This document shows, in pieces, positions 35,662-45,899 of a stretch of DNA of 64,000 nucleotides. A program made the position numbers and the translations under genes. Position 1 is the stretch's first letter. Every line of letters starts with the position of its first letter. Below the pieces are notes generated by a model. It saw nothing but the letters and a program-made list of their open reading frames with translations. It was not told the DNA's origin and ran no database searches. The DNA is taken from NCBI RefSeq assembly GCF_014384985.1, contig NZ_JACRSX010000010.1, positions 1-64,000 on the forward strand. The letters are read 5' to 3'. The stretch comes from Jutongia huaianensis (GTDB lineage: Bacteria > Bacillota > Clostridia > Lachnospirales > Lachnospiraceae).

Positions 35662-36939
35662 ATGAGTGATTATAAAATGAACACAAAGTGCGTACAGGCG
35701 GGGTATACGCCGGGAAATGGAGAGCCAAGGCAGATTCCCATCATACAGTCCACTACCTTTAAATATGACACCAGTGAAGATATGGGAAAGCTCTTTGATC
35801 TGGAGGCAGAGGGCTACTTCTATACCCGTCTTCAGAATCCGACTAATGATCATGTGGCGGCAAAGATTGCAGCATTGGAGGGAGGTACAGCGGGGATGCT
35901 GACATCTTCCGGGCAGGCTGCAAACTTTTTTGCGCTGTTTAATATTTGTGAATGCGGAAGTCATATTGTGGCTTCTTCGTCTATTTATGGCGGTACTTTC
36001 AATCTGATCGCAGTTACCATGAAAAAAATGGGGATTGATGCTACCTTTGTTTCTCCTGACTGTACCGAGGAGGAGTTAAATGCAGCATTTCAGGACAATA
36101 CAAGAGCAGTTTTTGGTGAAACGATCGCAAATCCTGCTTTAACAGTGCTCGATATTGAGAAGTTTGCAAAGGCAGCTCATGCACATGGGGTTCCTTTGAT
36201 CGTGGATAATACCTTCCCGACCCCGGTAAATTGTCGTCCTATTGAGTGGGGAGCAGATATTGTGACACATTCTACAACCAAATATATGGATGGTCACGGA
36301 GCTGCTGTCGGTGGGGCGATTGTTGACAGTGGCCATTTTGACTGGATGGCTCAGGCGGATAAGTTTCCGGGGTTGTGTCAGCCGGATGATTCCTATCATG
36401 GGATTACATATGCAGAGAAATTTGGTAAGGAAGGTGCATTTATTACAAAATGTACGGCACAGCTGATGAGGGATTTTGGATGTATTCAGTCCCCGCAGCA
36501 TGCATTTATTCTGAATCTTGGTCTGGAATCTCTTCATGTAAGAATGCCTCGCCATGTGGAAAATGGACAGGCAGTGGCAGAGTTTTTACAGCAGCAGTCA
36601 CAGGTGGCACATGTAAATTATCCGGGACTGAAGGGAGATCCTTATTACGAAAGAGCGCAGAAATATATGCCAAACGGAGGATGCGGCGTGGTATCCTTTG
36701 AGTTAAAGGGTGGTCGTGAGGCTGCTGAGAAATTTATGAAGAAATTAAAGCTTGCTGCAATTGAGACTCATGTGGCAGATGCCCGGACCTGTTGTCTGAA
36801 TCCGGCCACCTCGACACATCGACAGATGAATGATGAGCAGTTAAAGGAAGCCGGAATTCCGGCAGGACTGATCCGGATCTCATGTGGACTGGAGGATAAG
36901 GAGGATCTGATCGCAGATCTGAAACAGGCTTTGGAGTAA
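35662..36939 (+). CDS. metY: O-acetylhomoserine sulfhydrylase
   Basis: A 425-residue PLP enzyme of the Cys/Met metabolism family. PLP Lys lies in THSTTKYMDGHG near residue 207; GGTAGMLTSSGQAANFFAL and NPTNDHVAAKIAALEGG are family signatures. It makes homocysteine from O-acetylhomoserine and sulfide. Length and the 50-residue insertion after the PLP Lys fit MetY rather than MetB. GGAGAGGAG precedes ATG 35662. No SAM riboswitch is visible upstream. Confidence 0.92.
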   Translation: MSDYKMNTKCVQAGYTPGNGEPRQIPIIQSTTFKYDTSEDMGKLFDLEAEGYFYTRLQNPTNDHVAAKIAALEGGTAGMLTSSGQAANFFALFNICECGSHIVASSSIYGGTFNLIAVTMKKMGIDATFVSPDCTEEELNAAFQDNTRAVFGETIANPALTVLDIEKFAKAAHAHGVPLIVDNTFPTPVNCRPIEWGADIVTHSTTKYMDGHGAAVGGAIVDSGHFDWMAQADKFPGLCQPDDSYHGITYAEKFGKEGAFITKCTAQLMRDFGCIQSPQHAFILNLGLESLHVRMPRHVENGQAVAEFLQQQSQVAHVNYPGLKGDPYYERAQKYMPNGGCGVVSFELKGGREAAEKFMKKLKLAAIETHVADARTCCLNPATSTHRQMNDEQLKEAGIPAGLIRISCGLEDKEDLIADLKQALE

Positions 36940-36949
36940 AATTCTTCCC

Positions 36950-36979
36950 TTGACATGATGTATTTTTCTGCTTTATGAT
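36950..36979 (+). promoter_or_regulatory. Promoter of the 37015 gene
   Basis: TTGACA (36950-36955), 18 nt, TATGAT (36974-36979). Confidence 0.65.
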
Positions 36980-37014
36980 ATGTTATACATACATTCAGGA
37001 AAGGCTTGTGTCAT

Positions 37015-38031
37015 ATGACAGAGAAGAAACAGTTTAATAATAAAGAACCAAAGAAACAGTCCTTTGCCGGTCTGGCAGAGGAACTGTTTAGGTGGTACGG
37101 AGAGGAGACGTTTCCGGCAAATGTCAGCGGGGATGCGGCATATATCCTGCAGGCACAGCGGCAGCGTCTTCGTAAAAAAGGTCTTGAGATGGAGTATGCG
37201 ATGACATCTCAGGACTTTTTTGATGAGAAAAAGAATGGAAAGGTTAATATGCTCTTTTTGCGGTGGAAGTGTGAAGGTGACATTATTTTTACCATGGATA
37301 CCGGCAAGAAAAAGAAATTATCCCGCAGTCTGCGGCTGTGTGGAGCGGCTGACTGGCTGGGCAGAAGATATATGGTGGAGCAGCTTTACTGGAAAACAGA
37401 GCAGGGAACGAATCGCAAAAAGATACTACGAAGGGTTGCCTGGTGCTTTGGAATAGGAGCTGTCATTGGATTTTTGGTAGCGTTATATCAGATTTTAATT
37501 CAGGATAGCATGGTGTATGCCAATCTTTTGATCAATCCGGTTATCGGAGCATTGTTCAGCTATGCTGCATATGCATTGGTACAGTTGGGCAAACTATTGG
37601 TAAAAAGCATCCGGATGATGCCGTTGATCCGAAGAAATAATCAGACAGCTATGGAGATTGCTTCAATTATGCAGCTGTTAAATCAGGATTTTTCATTTCC
37701 GCTGTTTGAGGCACAGATGGTTGATCTGCTTCAAAAGGTGATCTATACAGGAGATATTTCAGAACTTTCCCAGTATGAACCGGAGGCAAGGGAACGATGT
37801 CTGGAGGATATTGTGCATTGTGTTTATGATGGCAATATGATCTATCGGGGATATCGCAAAGAAGGGGAAAAGTGCATTTTACATATCGATATATATATGA
37901 ATGATATTTATGAAAAAAATGCCAGGATCAGGAGCCGGAGAGATCTCTTTCATATGACTGTCTGCCGGGATCTCGGAAATCATAAAGAGAAAGGTAAAAA
38001 CTGGAGCGTGCAGGCGATGTGGAGACAATAA
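37015..38031 (+). CDS. Hypothetical membrane protein
   Basis: A 338-residue protein I do not recognise. A basic, Gln/Lys-rich N-terminus precedes a pair of membrane helices near residues 146-165 and 173-196 (IGAVIGFLVALYQILI; LLINPVIGALFSYAAYALVQ); both flanking regions are hydrophilic and probably cytoplasmic. ATG 37015 follows AGGAAAGG; TTG 37006 is too close to it. It has its own promoter and lies between metY and a PatB-type gene without evident link to either. Confidence 0.6.
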   Translation: MTEKKQFNNKEPKKQSFAGLAEELFRWYGEETFPANVSGDAAYILQAQRQRLRKKGLEMEYAMTSQDFFDEKKNGKVNMLFLRWKCEGDIIFTMDTGKKKKLSRSLRLCGAADWLGRRYMVEQLYWKTEQGTNRKKILRRVAWCFGIGAVIGFLVALYQILIQDSMVYANLLINPVIGALFSYAAYALVQLGKLLVKSIRMMPLIRRNNQTAMEIASIMQLLNQDFSFPLFEAQMVDLLQKVIYTGDISELSQYEPEARERCLEDIVHCVYDGNMIYRGYRKEGEKCILHIDIYMNDIYEKNARIRSRRDLFHMTVCRDLGNHKEKGKNWSVQAMWRQ

Positions 38032-38136
38032 TAATGCAAAAAGTGCTTCTAAAGCGGCTGTATAAGGCTGCTAAGAAGCATTAAAATTCTGCATAGAAAA
38101 CGGAAGGTAAGATTAAAACGGTAATGGAGGGAAAGA

Positions 38137-39312
38137 ATGAGCGAAATGTATGATTTTGATAAGGAAATCAACAGAAGGAATACCGGTTCTCTGAAGTGGG
38201 ATGTACCGGAGGGAGAGCTTCCTATGTGGGTGGCGGATATGGATTTTGAGACAGCGCCGGCGGTAAAACAGGCGTTGGAAAAGAGAGCAGCTCATGGAGT
38301 ATTTGGATATTCTATTTTGCCGGATGCCTGGTATGAGGCATACCGGAACTGGTGGAGCAGTCGTCACGGCCTGCAGATTGAAAAAGAGTGGCTGGTCTTT
38401 TGTACGGGTGTGATCCCGGCTCTGTCCACGGCCGTGAGAAAACTGACAACACCGGGAGAAAAGATATTGATTCAGACACCGGTTTATAATATTTTCTTTA
38501 ATTCCATTATCAATAATGGACGTTTTGTAGCAGAAAGTCCTCTGGCATATGACGGAGACAGATACACCATCGACTGGGAGGACCTGGAGCAGAAGCTTTC
38601 CGATCCACAGGTTTCCATGATGATCTTGTGTAATCCCCATAATCCGGTGGGCAATATATGGGATCGGAAGACACTGGAGAGGATTGGAGAGCTTTGCCGG
38701 AAATATCATGTAATTGTATTTTCCGATGAGATCCATTGTGACCTTACGGCTCCCGGAAAGGAGTATGTTCCTTTTGCCGGTGTTTCTGAAATCTGCCGTA
38801 GTATCAGTGTGACAGCAATTGCACCCACGAAGGCGTTTAATATTGCGGGACTGCAGACCGCAGCGGTTATGGTGCCGGATGAGCTTTTGCGTCATCGCAT
38901 GTGGAGAGCGTTAAATTCCGATGAGGTGGCGGAACCAAATGCTTTTGCGGTGGATGCGACAGTGGCTGCATTTGGGGAGGGCGGTGAATGGCTGGATGCG
39001 CTGCGTGAGTATCTTCAGGAAAACAAAAAGACCGTAAAGGAATATATTCAAAAGGAAATACCGCAGATCAAAGTGGGATCATTGGACGTGACATATCTGT
39101 TGTGGCTGGATTGCAGCAAGATTACGGATAATACAGAGGGGTTAAATGTATATTTAAGAAAAAAAGCGGGAGTATATCTGTCAGAAGGTAATATTTTTGG
39201 AGGAAATGGAGCCGGATTTCTTCGTTTCAATACTGCAACTACCCGCAAAAATATATTAGAGGGATTAAAGAGATTAAAAAGTGGGATAGAAGGCTATCTT
39301 TCAAGACCATAA
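38137..39312 (+). CDS. PatB/MalY-type aminotransferase (cystathionine beta-lyase)
   Basis: A 391-residue class I/II PLP enzyme of the MalY/PatB group. MWVADMDFETAPAVKQAL, LCNPHNPVGNIW, FSDEIHCDLTAPG and the PLP Lys in APTKAFNIAGLQ are all diagnostic. These enzymes cleave C-S bonds of cystathionine or cysteine conjugates to give homocysteine or thiols, ammonia and pyruvate. Together with metY, 1.2 kb upstream, it suggests sulfur amino acid metabolism. GGAGGG precedes ATG 38137. Confidence 0.9.
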   Translation: MSEMYDFDKEINRRNTGSLKWDVPEGELPMWVADMDFETAPAVKQALEKRAAHGVFGYSILPDAWYEAYRNWWSSRHGLQIEKEWLVFCTGVIPALSTAVRKLTTPGEKILIQTPVYNIFFNSIINNGRFVAESPLAYDGDRYTIDWEDLEQKLSDPQVSMMILCNPHNPVGNIWDRKTLERIGELCRKYHVIVFSDEIHCDLTAPGKEYVPFAGVSEICRSISVTAIAPTKAFNIAGLQTAAVMVPDELLRHRMWRALNSDEVAEPNAFAVDATVAAFGEGGEWLDALREYLQENKKTVKEYIQKEIPQIKVGSLDVTYLLWLDCSKITDNTEGLNVYLRKKAGVYLSEGNIFGGNGAGFLRFNTATTRKNILEGLKRLKSGIEGYLSRP

Positions 39313-39347
39313 ATAAACTGCCGTTATGGCGGATTGAGGATAAAAAT

Positions 39348-40790
39348 ATGAGAAAAGATAAAAGTGCAAAGCTGTTAGAATGGCTGCGGGAGGGACAGGA
39401 GTTGTCCATGAGACAGCAGCTTCTTCTGATCGTGCATTTAAGTATTCCGGCTATTTTTGCACAGATTTCTTCCATCATTATGGAATATATTGACGCATCC
39501 ATGGTGGGGTGTCTCGGAGCAAATGCCTCTGCTTCGATTGGTCTGGTGGCTTCCAGTACATGGCTGCTGGGAGGATTGACCTCCGCCTATAATACCGGTT
39601 TCAGTGTGCAGATTGCGCATCGGATCGGTGCCGGTGACGGTAAAGGCGCCAGACGGATTATGAAGCAGGGACTGATAACAGCCTTATTGTATAGTCTCAT
39701 TCTTCTAAGTGTGGGGGCCGGGATCAGCAGAGAGCTTCCACGGTGGCTTGGGGGTGACAGCAGCATCTGCCGGGAGGCATTCCATTATTTTTTGGTTTAC
39801 TCTCTGGCGCTTCCGATCATGCAGATGAACCTGGCAGCCGGTGCTATGCTGCAAAGCAGCGGTAATATGAGACTTCCGAGTATTCTGCATGTGCTGATGT
39901 GCTTCCTTGATATATTGTTTAATCTTGTTTTAATATTTCCTTCAAGAAACGTTTTATGGATGGGACATCAGATGTGCATTCCGGGAATGGGGCTGGGAGT
40001 GCTGGGGGCGGCACTTGGGACTGCGCTGGCGCAGCTTGTGATCATGATATGTATGATGTATTTCCTGCTTTTTCGATCGCCGGCGCTTCATCTTCGGAAG
40101 GAGGAGAAGCTGCAGTTTTACCGGAAAGACATACGGAAAGCAATCGGGATATCCGTACCGGTAGCAGTAGAGCAGTTTATTATGAGCGGTGCGCAGATTA
40201 TGTCTACCAGGATCGTGGCACCATTGGGGATGATCGCTATTGCGGCAAATTCCTTCTCTATTACGGCGGAAAGTCTCTGTTATATGCCGGGATACGGAAT
40301 CGGTTCGGCGGCAACTACGCTGATCGGACAAAGTGTAGGAGCCGGCAGACATGATCTTACGAAACGGCTTGGCTGGATCGCTACCTGTTTTGGTATGCTT
40401 GTTATGGCGGTGAGCGGTGCATGTATGTATCTTCTGGCACCATGGATGATCTCTATATTATCGCCGGATGAAGCCATACGGCAGTTAGGGGCCTCTGTGC
40501 TTCGCATCGAGGCGTTTGCAGAGCCGATGTATGCGGCTTCTATTGTTGCTTCCGGTGTATTTCGCGGGGCGGGGGATACGTTGATTCCAAGTTGTCTGAA
40601 TTTTTGCAGCATGTGGCTGGTACGTCTGCCTCTGGCGGCTTTTCTGGCACCGAAATTTGGTCTCCGGGGTGTCTGGATCGCTATGTGTATTGAATTGTGT
40701 ATTCGTGGCGTATTATTTCTGTTGCGGCTGGCATTTAGCAAAAACTGGGACCAGACGGACAAAAGGCACCGTGGAAAATTGTTGACATAA
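39348..40790 (+). CDS. MATE family efflux transporter
   Basis: A 480-residue membrane protein with twelve hydrophobic segments in two MatE halves (LSIPAIFAQISSIIMEYIDA; ISVPVAVEQFIMSGAQIMST), each with the SxGLxxxS- and PGYGIGSAATTLIGQ-type motifs of the family. It exports cationic drugs or metabolites with Na+ or H+. The 35-nt gap after the PatB-type gene suggests cotranscription. Confidence 0.92.
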   Translation: MRKDKSAKLLEWLREGQELSMRQQLLLIVHLSIPAIFAQISSIIMEYIDASMVGCLGANASASIGLVASSTWLLGGLTSAYNTGFSVQIAHRIGAGDGKGARRIMKQGLITALLYSLILLSVGAGISRELPRWLGGDSSICREAFHYFLVYSLALPIMQMNLAAGAMLQSSGNMRLPSILHVLMCFLDILFNLVLIFPSRNVLWMGHQMCIPGMGLGVLGAALGTALAQLVIMICMMYFLLFRSPALHLRKEEKLQFYRKDIRKAIGISVPVAVEQFIMSGAQIMSTRIVAPLGMIAIAANSFSITAESLCYMPGYGIGSAATTLIGQSVGAGRHDLTKRLGWIATCFGMLVMAVSGACMYLLAPWMISILSPDEAIRQLGASVLRIEAFAEPMYAASIVASGVFRGAGDTLIPSCLNFCSMWLVRLPLAAFLAPKFGLRGVWIAMCIELCIRGVLFLLRLAFSKNWDQTDKRHRGKLLT

Positions 40791-40910
40791 AATATTGAAA
40801 AGGGTTTCGTGCTTTTCTTTTTGGTTAGAATAATGTATAATTATTTTGATTGGAGAATTTATGGAAAATGACAGAAAAGCACTGGATTGTAAATGTGAAG
40901 GAGAAATACA

Positions 40911-41753
40911 ATGCAGGTTATAAGAGAAGAGAGATTAACAGGGGAGAGGGCATTATTCCATAGTAAAGACCTTTCGATCGAGTATTCTATATTTGCAGAT
41001 GGTGAATCTCCACTGAAGGAGAGCAGTGACATTTCGCTGCGGCAGACTTCTTTTCAGTGGAAGTATCCTCTATGGTATTGTAAAAATATCAGGGTGGAGG
41101 ATTGTGATTTTGCTGAGATGGCAAGGGCAGGAATCTGGTATACAGATCAGATTTCTGTTAAAGATACATTATATGAGGCACCAAAGGGATTCCGCCGGGT
41201 CAATGGGCTGACTCTGGAAAATGTGGATCTGCCTCATGCAGAGGAAACCCTGTGGCATTGCAAGGATGTTGCCATGAGTAATGTGGTGGCAAAGGGAGAT
41301 TATTTTGCCATGAACTGCAGTGATATAAAGCTGGATGGTTTTCGTCTGGTGGGAAATTACTGTTTTGATGGATGTCGTAATGTAGAGGTGCATCACGCCA
41401 AAATGCTTTCCAAGGATGCTTTTTGGAACTGTGACAATGTTACCGTATATGATTCCTATATCTGCGGAGAATATCTGGGTTGGAATTCTAAAAACATTAC
41501 TTTTGTCAACTGCGTGATCGAGAGTCTGCAGGGCATGTGTTATATGGAAAATCTTGTGATGAAGAACTGCAAGCTGTTAAATACGACGCTTGCTTTTGAA
41601 TATTCCACGGTGGACGTGGAAGTGGACGGACCGATTGAAAGCGTGAAGAATCCATCTGCAGGAGTGATAAAGGCAGAAAAAATAAAAGAATTGATCTTAG
41701 AAGAGCAGGAAATTGATCCTTCCCAAACAACCATCATTGTGAATGAAGCATAA
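40911..41753 (+). CDS. DUF3737 family protein
   Basis: A 280-residue soluble protein of the DUF3737 family, a short right-handed beta-helix built of strand repeats with regularly spaced Cys, Asn and Asp (YCKNIRVEDCDFAEMARAG; NCDNVTVYDSYICGEYLGWN; NCVIESLQGMCYMENLVMKN). No signal peptide. Function unknown. AAGGAG precedes ATG 40911. The next gene, a c-di-GMP type protein, starts 51 nt downstream. Confidence 0.85.
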   Translation: MQVIREERLTGERALFHSKDLSIEYSIFADGESPLKESSDISLRQTSFQWKYPLWYCKNIRVEDCDFAEMARAGIWYTDQISVKDTLYEAPKGFRRVNGLTLENVDLPHAEETLWHCKDVAMSNVVAKGDYFAMNCSDIKLDGFRLVGNYCFDGCRNVEVHHAKMLSKDAFWNCDNVTVYDSYICGEYLGWNSKNITFVNCVIESLQGMCYMENLVMKNCKLLNTTLAFEYSTVDVEVDGPIESVKNPSAGVIKAEKIKELILEEQEIDPSQTTIIVNEA

Positions 41754-41804
41754 GCTTGTCATGATGGAGCTGCGGGAGGAGATATTATTGAGGGAGACGA
41801 TACA

Positions 41805-44516
41805 TTGAGAAAGAGAATCGCAGTGTTATCCTCGCAATTGGAGGAAAATTACCAGAAAAATTTCATGCAGGGTTTTTTGGAGCGGGCATTTGCTTTTGAT
41901 TTTGATGTCTGCACCTTTGCCACTTATCGGAAGTATCAGGATACGTCAGAGCGGGAAGCAGGAGAGACAAGTATTTTCTCTTTAATTGATTACGATGCTT
42001 TTGACGGTGTGATTGTTTTGCCGGAAACGTTGCAGACGCCCGGTCTGATGCTGCGTCTGGAGGAGCAGTTCCGGAGCAGATTTCATGGGCGGCTTCTATA
42101 TGTCGATCGGAAAAGTGACGAGTACGACTATATCATGCTGGATCATTACAAGCCGATTAAAAGAATGGTATCTCATCTGATCGAAGAGCACGGCATGAGA
42201 GATATCATCTTTTTGACAGGTCCCCGGTATAATGCACATTCTGTGCAGCGTCTGCATGGATTTGTGGATGCCATGGCAGAGCATGGACTGGACGCCGGAG
42301 ATGACAGGATATTTTATGGTGATTACTGGTACGATGGTGGTCATGATATGGTACGGGAGTTGATGGAACGGAGGCAGAAGCTTCCGGAGGCGATCGCCTG
42401 TGCTAATGATCTGATGGCGGTCGGCGTTGCCGAGGCTCTGGCAGATCGTGGAATCCGTGTGCCGGAGGATATTGCCATTGTGGGTTATGATTCTGTACCG
42501 GAGGGAAAGGAAAGCCCTAGTCCCATTACATCTATGGATATTCCGTCAAGGGAGTTTGGACAGTATGCGGCAGAGTGCATCCGAAGCCTTTTGGATGGAC
42601 AGAAACTGCCGGAGTTTACTTATGAACCACCGTTATTTATCGGTGGAAGCTGTGGTTGCCACTGTGAGAGTGTGATACCGCGAAAGATCGTACGGGATCA
42701 GTGGTCTACTGATGTTTCCCGCAAGAGCTTTTATTCTAACTTTAATCATCTGACAGAGGACTGGATCTCACAGAATACCTTTCAGGAGCTGATGGATGCG
42801 GTTCAGACATACAGCTACCAGATCAGGGAGTTTGACAGCTTTCATGTTTGTGTAAATGATCTTTGGATCCGGGAGGACAAGCCGGCTAGTGTTAATATTG
42901 TGAAGGGACATTATACAGACCGGATTGCACCGGTGCTTCATTGTGGACCGTCCGGTAAAGGAGAGGATCGTCTGGAATTTACGGAAACTTTTCCGAGAGA
43001 ACAAATGCTTCCTGAGATTTATGAGGAGAGTGTTACACCCAAGGCATACATTTTTACCCCTCTTTATTTTGAGGATATGTGTTTTGGGTATGCTGTGATC
43101 AGCTACGGGAACGAGCCAAAGGCATATGATGAACGTTATTATATGTGGTTACATAATCTGATGATCGGTATGGAGTGTTTCCGGCGTATGGATGCGCTGC
43201 AGAGGACAAACCGCCGGGCACAGGAGCGCAAGATTCATGATGAATTGACGGGCATGTTTAATTATACCGGCTTTGTGAAGCATTCTAAACCAATGGTGGA
43301 GAGGGCCTGTGAGGAAAATAAATATGTCAGTGTTCTGGCGATGGATATGGCGAGTCTGGACAAGATCAACGAAAAGTTTGGCAGAACAGAGGGGGATCAT
43401 GCGATTCAGAAGGTTGCACAGATCATCCAGAAGTGTGCGGATGAAGGTGCGATGTGCTGCCGGCTGGGGGATGATGAGTTCATTATGGCAGAGCTTACCG
43501 ATGAAGCAACTCATGAGAGGATTCATACGGTACGCAGAGAGATTGACCAGATGCTGGAGGAGTATAATGGGTCTTCTGACTGTAAATATGAAATGAGGCT
43601 GTTTAGTGGCAGCAAGACAGAGCGTGTGAAGGATCTGGTGGAGATGGAAGATCTGGTCAATGCAGCCGTGAGCCGCAAGAATGGACGCAAAGCAAGTGAA
43701 AAACGGATTACCGGTGATGCAACACTTTCTGCTCAGGAGCAGGAACAGGCTGCTTTGGTGAAAAAGGTGCTGGATGAGAATTTGTTTGTCTATCATTTCC
43801 AACCGATCGTCAGTGCGAAGGATGGTTCCATTGTGGCGTATGAAGCACTGATGAGAGCACAGATCTATCCAATGATATCGCCTCTTGACATTATTAAATA
43901 TGCATCTCATCTGGAACGGTTGTATGATGTGGAGAGAGCTACCTTCTTCAACATCCTTCATCTGGTGGATGAGAGAGAGAAGGAACTGGCAGGGAAAAAG
44001 ATCTTTATCAACAGTATACCGGGCAGCCAGCTTTCCGGAGAGGAAGCGGCAGTGCTGAAGCAGAAGCTTACAGAGCATGCAGATAGTGTGGTTGTGGAGC
44101 TGACGGAGCAGACCGAGGCAGATGACAAGACGCTGGCGGATATGAAGAGCGGTTATGAGAAAATGGGAATTGAGACAGCGGTTGACGATTACGGCACAGG
44201 ATATTCTAATATTGTGAATCTGTTGCGTTATATGCCGAATTATGTGAAAGTAGACCGGATGCTGCTCAGCGGGATTCAGGATAATCCACAGAAACAGCAT
44301 TTTGTTAAGGATATTGTGATCTTCGCCCATGAAAATCATTTTCAGGTACTTGCCGAGGGTGTAGAGACTTCGGAGGAGCTGGAAACGGTGATCAAGCTTG
44401 GGGTAGATCTGATCCAGGGGTACTACACGGCCAGACCAAATCCGGATATTCTTGGCAGGATTGACAGTAACATTGAGGAGGAGATCTGCCGGTATCAGAA
44501 GGAGCGGGTATCGTAA
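41805..44516 (+). CDS. Sugar-binding-like sensor fused to GGDEF and EAL domains
   Basis: A 903-residue soluble protein. Residues 1-280 form a LacI-type periplasmic-binding fold without DNA-binding domain (RIAVLSSQLEENYQKNF; YDSVPEGKESPSPITSMDIP); 290-460 a GAF-like part; 475-620 a GGDEF domain whose signature is degenerate (RLGDDEF); 650-895 an EAL domain with the metal and catalytic residues present (YEALMRA, VVELTEQ, VDDYGTGYSN, KVDRMLL, LAEGVET, IQGYYTARP). It is likely a c-di-GMP phosphodiesterase gated by an intracellular ligand. TTG 41805 follows GAGGGAG; no membrane helix is seen. Confidence 0.9.
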   Translation: MRKRIAVLSSQLEENYQKNFMQGFLERAFAFDFDVCTFATYRKYQDTSEREAGETSIFSLIDYDAFDGVIVLPETLQTPGLMLRLEEQFRSRFHGRLLYVDRKSDEYDYIMLDHYKPIKRMVSHLIEEHGMRDIIFLTGPRYNAHSVQRLHGFVDAMAEHGLDAGDDRIFYGDYWYDGGHDMVRELMERRQKLPEAIACANDLMAVGVAEALADRGIRVPEDIAIVGYDSVPEGKESPSPITSMDIPSREFGQYAAECIRSLLDGQKLPEFTYEPPLFIGGSCGCHCESVIPRKIVRDQWSTDVSRKSFYSNFNHLTEDWISQNTFQELMDAVQTYSYQIREFDSFHVCVNDLWIREDKPASVNIVKGHYTDRIAPVLHCGPSGKGEDRLEFTETFPREQMLPEIYEESVTPKAYIFTPLYFEDMCFGYAVISYGNEPKAYDERYYMWLHNLMIGMECFRRMDALQRTNRRAQERKIHDELTGMFNYTGFVKHSKPMVERACEENKYVSVLAMDMASLDKINEKFGRTEGDHAIQKVAQIIQKCADEGAMCCRLGDDEFIMAELTDEATHERIHTVRREIDQMLEEYNGSSDCKYEMRLFSGSKTERVKDLVEMEDLVNAAVSRKNGRKASEKRITGDATLSAQEQEQAALVKKVLDENLFVYHFQPIVSAKDGSIVAYEALMRAQIYPMISPLDIIKYASHLERLYDVERATFFNILHLVDEREKELAGKKIFINSIPGSQLSGEEAAVLKQKLTEHADSVVVELTEQTEADDKTLADMKSGYEKMGIETAVDDYGTGYSNIVNLLRYMPNYVKVDRMLLSGIQDNPQKQHFVKDIVIFAHENHFQVLAEGVETSEELETVIKLGVDLIQGYYTARPNPDILGRIDSNIEEEICRYQKERVS

Positions 44517-44570
44517 AGAATGTTTATTTGATGTATCAGAACATTGAATTTTATAGTTTGATTAAAATAT

Positions 44571-44604
44571 AAAAGTCATCACAGAACATTTGTGATGACT
44601 TTTT
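44571..44604. terminator. Bidirectional terminator
   Basis: AAAAGTCATCACA (44571-44583) pairs perfectly with TGTGATGACTTTT (44591-44603), 7-nt loop, between converging genes. Confidence 0.85.
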
Positions 44605-44657
44605 GATATTTATAAATTAAGACGCCGGTATTTATCCGGATGATATGCCGGGGCTGT

Positions 44658-45899
44658 TTATTCACCAAACAGCTTCACGCCATCCTCCTGTCCATAGACA
44701 GCAAATCCATCAAAGCCCTGTGTTTCCAGCTTGTTCAGATATTTTCCGAGCTTCTTTGGACGGGCAATAACAGAAACGATATAGTCATTCCGTAAGTCCT
44801 CTGCGTAGATCAGAGCTTCTGCATAGGTGTCGGTATCGTAGAATACGGCAATTTTCTTTTTGCGGTTTGGAATAGAGCAGTTCTGCTCCATCAAGATACC
44901 GAAGATACGCTCAAAGCCAATCGAGAAGCCGACGGCCGGGATATCTTCATTCAGGAACTTGCCGATCAGATTGTCGTAACGTCCGCCACCTGCCACGGCA
45001 CCGCTGTAGCCTGCTGCTTCCACCTCGAAAATAGTGCCGGTGTAATAGCCCTGTCCACGTACAAGGGAAGGACAAAATTCCACAGGAATCGTACCCTTTG
45101 AAACGGTTGTGACAGCATCAATGATACGCTGCAGTTCCGTTACATACGAAGCATCACATACGTTTGCTACGGAATCCAATGTCAGGGTGCCGTCTGCAAA
45201 AAGAGCAATAAATTTATCAATGCAGGTCTGGTTAAAGCCATTTTCCTCCAGCTCTGCCTTCACACCGTCAATACCGATCTTATCCTGCTTATCAAAGATG
45301 ATCGCAAGCTTTTCATTGTCCTCCGTTGAAAAGCCGGCATAAGCAAAGATATCGCTTAAGATCCGGCGGTCATTGATCTTTACCTTATAATCAGAAAGTC
45401 CCACGCGGTTCAGGGCCTTTGTGGTAGTCAGGATCAGCTCGATCTCCGCGTCTCTGGATTCGTTTCCGATAATATCAATATCACACTGCATAAACTCGCG
45501 GAGACGACCCTTCTGGGGACGTTCCGCACGGTATACACGATCCATCTGGATCACTTTAAACGGCGACAAAAGTTCGTTACGGTTATTGGCATAGTAACGG
45601 GAAAGAGGCAGCGTCAGGTCGTAACGCAGTCCCATATCCGCAAGCTCCTTCTCGGTCGGGTGCACCCCTGCAAGGGCACTGTCCAGTTTTTTGCCTCGTT
45701 TTAATATTTTAAAGATCAGGTTCAGATTTTCTCCACCCTCACTTTTGTCCAGATTGACAGAATCCTCGATGATCGGGGTGGTAATACGCTGAAATCCTGC
45801 GCTGCTGTATGTTTCCATAATAATATTCTGTAAATAATCCCGGATCTCTGTTTCCTTTGGAAGATAATCCCTGGTTCCCTTGACTGGTGTAGCTTTCAT
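44658..45899 (-). CDS. hisS: Histidyl-tRNA synthetase
   Basis: A 413-residue class II synthetase. Motif 2 is RAERPQKGRLREFMQCDIDI, the histidine motifs are LVRGQGYYTGTIFEV and SGAVAGGGRYDNL, and motif 3 GFSIGFERI; a short anticodon-binding domain ends the protein. The RGLDYY form of histidine motif 1 is RGQGYY here, so this is a divergent branch of the family. ATG 45899 is chosen because AGAAAGGA lies 9 nt upstream; earlier in-frame starts do not fit. No T-box leader is visible in the short upstream gap. Confidence 0.9.
   Translation of the reverse strand: MKATPVKGTRDYLPKETEIRDYLQNIIMETYSSAGFQRITTPIIEDSVNLDKSEGGENLNLIFKILKRGKKLDSALAGVHPTEKELADMGLRYDLTLPLSRYYANNRNELLSPFKVIQMDRVYRAERPQKGRLREFMQCDIDIIGNESRDAEIELILTTTKALNRVGLSDYKVKINDRRILSDIFAYAGFSTEDNEKLAIIFDKQDKIGIDGVKAELEENGFNQTCIDKFIALFADGTLTLDSVANVCDASYVTELQRIIDAVTTVSKGTIPVEFCPSLVRGQGYYTGTIFEVEAAGYSGAVAGGGRYDNLIGKFLNEDIPAVGFSIGFERIFGILMEQNCSIPNRKKKIAVFYDTDTYAEALIYAEDLRNDYIVSVIARPKKLGKYLNKLETQGFDGFAVYGQEDGVKLFGE

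Noticed and set aside
43149..44339. Long open frame of 396 codons on the minus strand opposite the EAL gene
   Set aside because: It lies wholly opposite a well-supported coding region, has no ribosome site, and its translation is His/Leu/Cys-rich without domains.
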